DNA of 64,000 nucleotides from JANJTY01 sp038257155 (GTDB taxonomy: Bacteria > Pseudomonadota > Gammaproteobacteria > Xanthomonadales > Xanthomonadaceae), in NCBI GenBank assembly GCA_038257155.1, contig JBBSJP010000022.1, positions 1 to 64,000 on the forward strand, read 5' to 3'. Numbering within the stretch: the first letter of the stretch is position 1; every line of letters starts with the position of its first letter. Shown here piece by piece: positions 58,077-64,000 of the stretch. The position numbers were made by a program, and so were the translations under genes. The notes under the pieces were generated by a model. It ran no database searches. It saw only the letters and a program-made list of their open reading frames with translations, and was not told the origin of the DNA.

Positions 58077-59465
58077 ATGGCCAAGAAACGCAATGCGCCG
58101 CGTGCGCCGGAAAGCGAGGAGAGCGAGCTCAAGCGCTGGCTGAAGGAACGCCGCATCACCGAAGTTGAATGCCTAGTGCCGGACATTACCGGCGGCGCGC
58201 GCGGCAAGATCATCCCGGCCGCCAAGTTCTCGCACGACTACGGCAGCCGACTGCCCGAGGGCATCTTCGTCACCACGGTGACGGGCGACTATCCCGAAGA
58301 CGAGGAGTACTACGCCCTGGTCAGTCCGACCGACTCGGACATGTTCCTGCAGCCCGACCCGGCCACGGTCCGCGTGGTGCCCTGGGCCACCGATCCGACC
58401 GCACAGATCATCCATGACTGTTTCACCCGCGACGGCCGCCCACACGACCTGGCGCCGCGCAGCGTGCTCAAGCGCGTGCTGTCGCTGTTCGAGCCACTCG
58501 GCATGGTGCCGGTGGTGGCGCCGGAAGTGGAGTTCTTCCTGGTGCAGCGCAATACCGATCCGGATCTGCCCTTGCAACCGCCGGCGGGGCGTTCGGGCCG
58601 GCCTGAGACCGCGCGCCAGTCCTACAGCATCGATGCGGTCAACGAGTTCGATCCCATCCTGGATCTGATGTACGACTTCTGCGATGCGATGGAGTTGGAC
58701 GTCGACACCCTGATCCACGAAAGCGGCGCGGCACAGCTCGAGATCAATTTCATGCACGCCGATGCACTGTCGCGTGCCGACCAGGTCTTCCTGTTCAAGC
58801 GGGCAATGCGCGAAGCCGCCATGCGACACGGTGTCTACGCGACTTTTCTGGCCAAGCCGATGGAGAACGAGCCTGGCAGCGCGATGCATATCCATCAGAG
58901 CATGGTGTCGGTCAAGACCGGCAAGAACCTGTTCGCCGGTGCCAAGGCCGGCCAGCACAGCCAACTGTTCATGCACTACCTCGGCGGCTTGCAGAAATAC
59001 ATGCCGATGGCGCTGGCCTTCCTGGCGCCGAACGTCAACTCGTACCGGCGCCTGGTTTATGGCGAAGTCGCGCCGAACAATGTGCAATGGGGCTTCGATA
59101 ACCGCACCTGCGGCATGCGGGTGCCATTGGATTCGCCGGAGAATACCCGCGTCGAGACGCGCTTTGCCGGCTCGGATGCCAATCCCTACCTGGCCATGGC
59201 CGCCACCCTGGCCTGCGGCTACCTCGGCATCAAGGAGAAGCTGCTGCCGACCGAACCTTGTGCGATCAATGCCCGTAGCGTCGGGCCCGAACTGCCACGC
59301 TCGCTGGAGGAAGCCCTGGAGGCGCTTTCGGAATGCGACGCGCTGGCCGAGCTGATGGGCCCACGCTTCGTGCGCGCCTTCATCGCGGTCAAACGTGCGG
59401 AATACGCCACCTTCCTGCGCGTGATCAGCAGCTGGGAGCGTGAGTTCCTGTTGTTGAATGTCTGA
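58077..59465 (+). CDS. Gamma-glutamylputrescine synthetase-type glutamine synthetase homologue 2
   Basis: 462 aa from the ATG at 58077, 4 bp after puuD. Glutamine-synthetase motifs are PEVEFFLVQRNTDPDLPLQP, GAAQLEINFMHAD, GSAMHIHQSMV, NSYRRLVYGEVAPNNVQWGF and TRVETRFAGSDANPYLAMA. It is about 30-35% like homologue 1 by eye and closer to the group found next to SpuC-type aminotransferases. It likely glutamylates putrescine or another polyamine (for example a SpuI-type enzyme). The two homologues could split putrescine and spermidine or diaminopropane. Confidence 0.88.
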   Translation: MAKKRNAPRAPESEESELKRWLKERRITEVECLVPDITGGARGKIIPAAKFSHDYGSRLPEGIFVTTVTGDYPEDEEYYALVSPTDSDMFLQPDPATVRVVPWATDPTAQIIHDCFTRDGRPHDLAPRSVLKRVLSLFEPLGMVPVVAPEVEFFLVQRNTDPDLPLQPPAGRSGRPETARQSYSIDAVNEFDPILDLMYDFCDAMELDVDTLIHESGAAQLEINFMHADALSRADQVFLFKRAMREAAMRHGVYATFLAKPMENEPGSAMHIHQSMVSVKTGKNLFAGAKAGQHSQLFMHYLGGLQKYMPMALAFLAPNVNSYRRLVYGEVAPNNVQWGFDNRTCGMRVPLDSPENTRVETRFAGSDANPYLAMAATLACGYLGIKEKLLPTEPCAINARSVGPELPRSLEEALEALSECDALAELMGPRFVRAFIAVKRAEYATFLRVISSWEREFLLLNV

Positions 59466-59524
59466 ACTGAACTTTTGTCCGCCGAATGGACCCAGCCCAC
59501 AAAAACTCCGTTCAGCACCTCGAT

Positions 59525-59640
59525 GTCGGCTCCACTGCTTCGCAGCTTGAGCCGACCTACGTTGGCTTGCCCGTAGGTCGGATCAAGCGCCGCCGAATAG
59601 CCAGGCCATGCGATCGATCCGGTCGGCGCGGATCCGACGC
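59525..59640. repeat. REP-like double palindrome, copy 3
   Basis: GTCGGCTCCACTGCTTCGCA and GAGCCGAC, followed by GTAGGTCGGATCAAGCGC and GCGGATCCGACGC. It is in the same order as copy 1 at 25043 and fills the gap between the second glutamine-synthetase homologue and the aminotransferase. Confidence 0.75.
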
Positions 59641-59668
59641 ACTCCTCCTGCCTGATTAAGGAAACCGA

Positions 59669-61045
59669 ATGGACCTGGCCCACAAGAAAGCCCTGCAGCA
59701 GCTCGACGCCGCCCATCACCTGCATCCCTTCAATGACAATGCAGCGCTGGCCGCCAAGGGGACGCGCATCCTCACCCGCGGTGAGGGCATGTACGTATGG
59801 GATGCCGACGGCAACAAGTTGCTCGATGCCTTCGCCGGCCTGTGGTGCGTCAACATCGGCTACGGGCGGCGCGAACTGGGCGAGGCGGCAGCGCGGCAGA
59901 TGGATCAGCTGGCTTACTACAACAGCTTCTTCCAGTGCACCACCGAGCCGACGGTGCAGCTGTCGGCCAAGCTGGCCGAGCTGTGCCCGGGTGATCTCAA
60001 CTACGCCATGTTCAGCAATTCCGGCTCGGAGGCCAACGACACCATCCTGCGAATGGTTCGGCATTTCTGGGCGGTGCAGGACCAGCCGCAGAAGAGCATC
60101 GTGATCGGCCGCCACAACGGCTACCACGGCTCCACTGTGGCCGGCGCCAGTCTTGGCGGGATGGCCGGCATGCACAAGCAAGGTGGCCTGCCGATTCCCG
60201 ACATCCACCACATCGCACCGCCGTTCTGGTTCGCCGATGGCGGCGAACTGTCGGAAGAGGACTACGGGCGGGTCTGTGCCAGGCGCCTGGAGGACAAGAT
60301 TCTCGAACTCGGCCCGGACCGTGTTGCCGCCTTTATCGGCGAGCCGATCATGGGCGCGATCGGGGTGTGGATTCCGCCGCGCAATTACTGGCAGGAAATC
60401 CGCCGCATCTGCAGCCAGTACGACGTGCTGCTGATCGCCGACGAAGTGATCTGCGGCTTCGGCCGCACCGGGCGCTGGTTTGCCGCCGAGTATTACGATT
60501 TCCAGCCCGACATCATGACCCTGGCCAAGGGCATCACCTCCGGCTACATCCCGCTGGGTGCGGTGATGTTCAACGACCGCGTTGCCCAGGTGCTGCGCAG
60601 CAAGGGCGGCGAACTGGCGCATGGCTATACCTATTCAGGCCACCCGGTCTGCGCCGCCGTGGCGCTGGAAAACATCCGCATCCTGCAGGACGAGCAGATC
60701 GTGCAGCGCTGCCACGACGACACCGGTCCCTACCTGGCCGAACGCTGGAAGGCACTGGGCGAGCATCCGCTGGTCGGCGAGGCACGCATTGCCGGCATGG
60801 TTGGAGCATTGGAGCTGGTGCCGGCCAAGCCCGAACGGCGCTATTTTGCCGAGCGAGGGACGGTCGGCGCGCGCTGCCGTGATATCGCCCTGGAGGAGGG
60901 CCTGATCCTGCGTGCCACCAACGACTCCATGCTGCTTTCACCGCCCTTGATCATCAGCCGGGCACAGATCGACGAGCTGGCCGAGAAGGCCTGGCGAGCC
61001 CTGGATCGCACCGCTGCGGAGTTCGGCATTTCAGCCAGAGCTTGA
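59669..61045 (+). CDS. spuC: Putrescine-pyruvate aminotransferase-type class III aminotransferase
   Basis: 458 aa. A class III PLP aminotransferase with the Lys in ITSGYIPLGAVM preceded by DIMTLAKG, the block LIADEVICGFGRTGRWFAAE and the start HLHPFNDNAALAAKGTRILT. The closest known group is SpuC of Pseudomonas, which moves the amine of putrescine to pyruvate. Within a cluster of puuA-like, puuD and potFGH genes this gives a second route into 4-aminobutanal. A related role on beta-alanine or taurine cannot be ruled out. Confidence 0.9.
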   Translation: MDLAHKKALQQLDAAHHLHPFNDNAALAAKGTRILTRGEGMYVWDADGNKLLDAFAGLWCVNIGYGRRELGEAAARQMDQLAYYNSFFQCTTEPTVQLSAKLAELCPGDLNYAMFSNSGSEANDTILRMVRHFWAVQDQPQKSIVIGRHNGYHGSTVAGASLGGMAGMHKQGGLPIPDIHHIAPPFWFADGGELSEEDYGRVCARRLEDKILELGPDRVAAFIGEPIMGAIGVWIPPRNYWQEIRRICSQYDVLLIADEVICGFGRTGRWFAAEYYDFQPDIMTLAKGITSGYIPLGAVMFNDRVAQVLRSKGGELAHGYTYSGHPVCAAVALENIRILQDEQIVQRCHDDTGPYLAERWKALGEHPLVGEARIAGMVGALELVPAKPERRYFAERGTVGARCRDIALEEGLILRATNDSMLLSPPLIISRAQIDELAEKAWRALDRTAAEFGISARA

Positions 61046-61112
61046 CGTACCATCATCACCAACGCCCTGGGGGATCGGGGCTGCCATCACCGACACGAAA
61101 CGGGAGTTCACG

Positions 61113-62267
61113 ATGAAACTGAAACTTGCAGCGAGTATTGCCGCAGCCCTGCTGCTGGCGGCCTGTGGACAGCAGCCCGCGGCTCCCGCCGCAGACGCAC
61201 CGGTGGCGGCACCGGCGCAACCGGCGCCTCCGCCGGCCGAGGACAAGGTGCTGAACATCTACAACTGGTCGGACTACATCGCCGAAGACACCATAGCGAA
61301 CTTCGAGGCCGAAACCGGCATCAAGGTGACCTACGACGTGTTCGACAGCAACGAGGTGCTGGAAGCCAAGTTGCTGGCCGGCAATACCGGCTACGACCTG
61401 GTCGTACCCTCGCTGTCCTTCCTGTCGCGGCAGATCCAGGCTGGCGTGTTCCAGCCGCTCGATCGCAGCAAGCTGGACAACTACGCCAACCTCGATACCG
61501 AGCTGCTGCAGCGCATCGCACCGCTCGATACCGGCAACGCGCACAGCGTGCCTTACCTGTGGGGAACCACCGGCATCGGCATCAATCCGGAAAAGGTCGC
61601 CGCTGCGCTGGGCGAAGACGCACCGACCGATAGCTGGGACCTGGTGCTGAAGCCAGAGAACCTGGCCAAACTGCATTCCTGCGGCGTCGCCTTCCTCGAC
61701 ACCCCGCAGGAGATCATTCCGATTGCGCTGCACTACCTGGGCGAGGATCCGAACAGCTTCGACGAGGCAGTGATCCGCAAGGCCGAGGCCCTGCTAGCCA
61801 CGGTGCGCCCGCACATCACCTATTTCCACAGCTCGCAGTACATCAACGACCTTGCCAATGGCGACATCTGTGTCGCGGTGGGCTGGTCGGGTGACATCCT
61901 GCAGGCCGCCGATCGCGCCGACGAAGCGGAGAAGGGCGTCAGTGTGGAATACGTGCTGCCAAAGGAGGGCGCGCCGATGTGGTTCGACATGCTGGCGATT
62001 CCGAAGGATGCCCGCCATCCGAACAACGCGCACGCCTTCATCAACTACCTGATGCGCCCGCAGGTCTCGGCGGATATCAGCAACTACGTGGCCTATGCCA
62101 GCGGCAACAAGGCGGCGCTTGAGCTGGTAGAGGAGGAGATCCGGACAGATGGCAGTATCTATCCCAGCGCCGAAACGCAGGAGAAGCTGTTCACCTTCGC
62201 GGTGCTGCCGCCGGAAGTGGACCGCCTCTACACGCGCATCTGGACGACGCTGAAGACGGGGCGCTGA
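61113..62267 (+). CDS. potF: Polyamine ABC transporter substrate-binding protein, lipoprotein form
   Basis: 384 aa. The leader MKLKLAASIAAALLLAACGQ has a lipobox (LAAC, Cys18), so the protein is tethered to a membrane, unlike free PotF; an Ala/Pro linker follows. The PotD/PotF start VLNIYNWSDYIAEDTIANFE, VVPSLSFLSRQIQAGVFQPL, SVPYLWGTTGIGINPEKV and CVAVGWSGDILQAADRA are diagnostic. It binds putrescine (or spermidine) for the PotGH importer. Confidence 0.95.
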   Translation: MKLKLAASIAAALLLAACGQQPAAPAADAPVAAPAQPAPPPAEDKVLNIYNWSDYIAEDTIANFEAETGIKVTYDVFDSNEVLEAKLLAGNTGYDLVVPSLSFLSRQIQAGVFQPLDRSKLDNYANLDTELLQRIAPLDTGNAHSVPYLWGTTGIGINPEKVAAALGEDAPTDSWDLVLKPENLAKLHSCGVAFLDTPQEIIPIALHYLGEDPNSFDEAVIRKAEALLATVRPHITYFHSSQYINDLANGDICVAVGWSGDILQAADRADEAEKGVSVEYVLPKEGAPMWFDMLAIPKDARHPNNAHAFINYLMRPQVSADISNYVAYASGNKAALELVEEEIRTDGSIYPSAETQEKLFTFAVLPPEVDRLYTRIWTTLKTGR

Positions 62268-62287
62268 TTAGCGCTCCATCCGCAGTA

Positions 62288-62438
62288 GAGCCCCTCTCCC
62301 CCAACCCCTCTCCCGCAAGCGGGCGAGGGGAGCAATGCTGAGCATCAGAGCCCCTCTCATGCTTGCGGGAGAACTAAGGAGCCGAGATTTTAGAGCCCCT
62401 CTCCCGCTTGCGGGAGAGGGGTTGGGGAGAGGGGCTCT
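62288..62438. repeat. C-rich palindromic repeats, three copies
   Basis: Three units start at about 62288, 62348 and 62393, all beginning GAGCCCCTCTC; the third is a full copy with CCCGCTTGCGGG in the middle and GGGGTTGGGGAGAGGGGC after it, the first has the two halves exchanged, the second is truncated. They occupy the 213-bp gap between potF and potG. No promoter was recognised. Confidence 0.8.
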
Positions 62439-62480
62439 TTCCGCAGTTTCGGTAATGCCGAACAGGGGATCACGCAACAC

Positions 62481-63647
62481 ATGAACCAGTCCGCCGAAGC
62501 CATCAGTGCCGCCAGTTCCTCACCGGCGGTCGACCCGCAGCGCACCGAGGCGCTGGGCGCCGACAACTACTTGCGCATGACCGGCGTGCGCAAGGAGTTC
62601 GACGGCTTCGTCGCGGTCAATGATGTTGACCTCAGCATTCGCCAAGGCGAGATCTTTGCCCTGCTCGGTGGCTCGGGTTGTGGCAAGTCCACCCTGCTGC
62701 GCATGGTTGCCGGCTTCATGCCGCCGACCCGCGGCAAGATCGAACTTGATGGCGTGGATCTGGCCGGCATGCCGCCCTACGAGCGGCCGGTCAACATGAT
62801 GTTCCAGTCCTACGCGCTGTTTCCGCACATGACGGTGGAGCAGAACGTCGCCTTTGGCCTGAAGCAGGATGGCCTGCCCAAGGCCAGGATCGCCGAGCGC
62901 GTGCTGGAAATGCTCACCCTGGTGCATCTGGAACGCCTCGCCAAACGCAAGCCGCACCAGCTTTCCGGTGGCCAGCAGCAGCGCGTTGCCCTGGCCCGGT
63001 CCCTGGCCAAGAGCCCCAAGCTGCTTTTGCTCGACGAACCGATGGGCGCGCTCGACAAGAAGCTGCGCTCGGAGATGCAGTTGGAACTGGTGAACATCGT
63101 CGAGCGCCTGGGCGTGACCTGTTTGATGGTCACGCACGACCAGGAAGAGGCCATGACCATGGCGCACCGCATCGCAGTGATGGATGCCGGTGCACTGCGC
63201 CAGATCGGCAGCCCCGATGAAATTTACGAACAGCCGGCCAACCGCTTCACCGCCGAGTTCATCGGCTCGATCAACATGTTGCTGGGCAAGGTCGGCGAGG
63301 ACGAGAAAGACCACGTCACGATCAACACCCCGCAGCTGCCGGTACCGATCTATGTCGGCCATGGCATCACCGGTTACGAAGGAATGGACGTGGCATTCGC
63401 CCTGCGCCCGGAAAAGATTTCCATGCACAAGGACGATCCCGCAGCGGACTACAACAAGGCCGAAGGCCTGATCGAGGACATCGCCTATTTCGGCAGCCAC
63501 TCCGTCTATCACGTGCGTCTGCCGAGCGGCTTCCTGATGCGGGTGAATGCCACCAATGCCCAGCGCTGGGCTTCGGAGCGCTTCACCTGGAATGACCGTG
63601 TCTGGCTGTCCTGGGGCGAACAGTCCGGTGTGGTGCTGACCGCATGA
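62481..63647 (+). CDS. potG: Polyamine ABC transporter ATP-binding protein
   Basis: 388 aa. Walker A LLGGSGCGKSTLLRMVAGF, Q-loop MMFQSYALFPHMTVEQN, signature LSGGQQQRVALARSLAKS, Walker B KLLLLDEPMGALD and switch His in MVTHDQEEAM are all intact. The C-terminal TOBE domain is present. It drives putrescine uptake together with PotH and PotI. Its stop overlaps the potH start (ATGA). Confidence 0.98.
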   Translation: MNQSAEAISAASSSPAVDPQRTEALGADNYLRMTGVRKEFDGFVAVNDVDLSIRQGEIFALLGGSGCGKSTLLRMVAGFMPPTRGKIELDGVDLAGMPPYERPVNMMFQSYALFPHMTVEQNVAFGLKQDGLPKARIAERVLEMLTLVHLERLAKRKPHQLSGGQQQRVALARSLAKSPKLLLLDEPMGALDKKLRSEMQLELVNIVERLGVTCLMVTHDQEEAMTMAHRIAVMDAGALRQIGSPDEIYEQPANRFTAEFIGSINMLLGKVGEDEKDHVTINTPQLPVPIYVGHGITGYEGMDVAFALRPEKISMHKDDPAADYNKAEGLIEDIAYFGSHSVYHVRLPSGFLMRVNATNAQRWASERFTWNDRVWLSWGEQSGVVLTA

Positions 63648-64000
63648 ACGCGCTGCGCCGCCTGCTGCCGCAGCCGCGCTGGGCGGTGATCGGCACGCCC
63701 TACCTCTGGATGCTGCTGTTCTTCGCGATTCCGTTCGCCATCGTGCTGAAGATTTCCTTCGCAAGCTCGGCGATTGCAATGCCGCCCTATACCGACCTGA
63801 TGAGCTGGGTTGGCGACAAGCTCACGATCGAGCTGAACCTGAAGAACTACCTGTTCCTGGTGCGCGACAGCCTGTATGTCAGCGCCTACCTGTCTTCGCT
63901 GAAAATCGCCGTCGTCTCAACCCTCATCTGCCTGCTGATCGGCTATCCGCTGGCGCTGGCGATCTCGCGCATGGACCCGGCGACCCGCAATGTCGCCCTG
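63644..64000 (+). CDS. potH: Polyamine ABC transporter permease, partial (runs off the window)
   Basis: The first 119 codons of a permease starting at 63644, in the 4-bp overlap with potG. The start NALRRLLPQPRWAVIGTPYL, the first membrane helix (WMLLFFAIPFAIVLKISFAS) and LSSLKIAVVSTLICLLIGYP match PotH. The gene is open to the end of the window; potI is presumably next. The rest of the protein, including the EAA loop, is outside the window. Confidence 0.95.
   Translation, partial: MNALRRLLPQPRWAVIGTPYLWMLLFFAIPFAIVLKISFASSAIAMPPYTDLMSWVGDKLTIELNLKNYLFLVRDSLYVSAYLSSLKIAVVSTLICLLIGYPLALAISRMDPATRNVAL

Noticed and set aside
62520..63779. A 419-codon frame antisense to potG
   Set aside because: Shadow of the ABC ATPase, which has every motif in the sense frame.

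Overview
The window is high-GC gammaproteobacterial chromosome. Gene content (rplU-rpmA, dnaX-ybaB-recR, miaA, rimO, tdh/kbl, napEFDABC, a Puu-type putrescine pathway) and the short C-terminal '(I/F)xDGFE' tails on secreted proteins suggest an environmental, probably denitrification-capable member of the Lysobacterales (Xanthomonadales), perhaps near Rhodanobacteraceae. That placement is inference: there is no rRNA gene or other marker here to settle it. No phage, plasmid, CRISPR or rRNA/tRNA gene was seen. Layout: (1) 1-0.4 kb, end of the rplU-rpmA ribosomal operon. (2) 0.57-7.25 kb, a seven-gene minus-strand operon knitted together by 4-bp overlaps: fatty-acid desaturase, FAD oxidoreductase, DUF1365, cyclopropane-synthase-type methyltransferase, DUF2878, DUF1295 and a second SAM methyltransferase. 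It looks like a membrane-lipid modification pathway. (3) 7.4-16.7 kb, a secreted/surface-protein island: three tandem CSLREA/beta-helix paralogues, a pseudouridine synthase, a secreted protein with Gly at every fifth residue (NG pentads), an ADYC-domain protein and a convergent ECF sigma factor. A 30-bp motif (TGATCCCTGG-N15-YATGT) precedes two of the beta-helix genes and the NG-repeat gene, and may be a shared promoter. (4) 16.8-29.6 kb, metabolism and housekeeping: kbl and tdh (threonine to glycine) flanking an ArsC-like and an orphan gene, an EAL protein, miaA, pcp, hutI, dnaX-ybaB-recR and a HIT protein. (5) 29.55-30.2 kb, a repeat-dense non-coding block. (6) 30.2-35.5 kb, a 5-oxoproline (pyroglutamate) operon: dienelactone-hydrolase-like and HIT genes, pxpB, pxpC, pxpA, and the membrane pair DUF969/DUF979. 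With pcp in region 4 this gives release, probable transport and hydrolysis of pyroglutamate. (7) 35.6-40.6 kb, rimO, an SRPBCC-ArsR pair preceded by two identical-arm palindromes (probable ArsR operators), a 362-bp element with 23-bp inverted ends, and a DUF5916 outer-membrane-type protein. (8) 40.7-45.7 kb, the periplasmic nitrate reductase operon napEFDABC, in which napB carries a roughly 0.3-kb repeat inserted in frame in its leader region. (9) 45.7-55.6 kb, small stress-type proteins (entericidin, a coiled-coil lipoprotein, dodecin), puuB, an esterase, a large sensor diguanylate cyclase and an unknown 692-aa protein. (10) 55.6-64 kb, putrescine catabolism and uptake: two PuuA-type glutamine-synthetase homologues, puuD, a SpuC-type aminotransferase and potFGH (potH runs off the end). 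With puuB in region 9, the gamma-glutamylation route for putrescine is nearly complete; an aldehyde dehydrogenase (PuuC) is not in the window. Several families of palindromic repeats (REP-like, C-rich 'cccctctccc' repeats, two different inverted-end elements) sit in most of the longer gaps.
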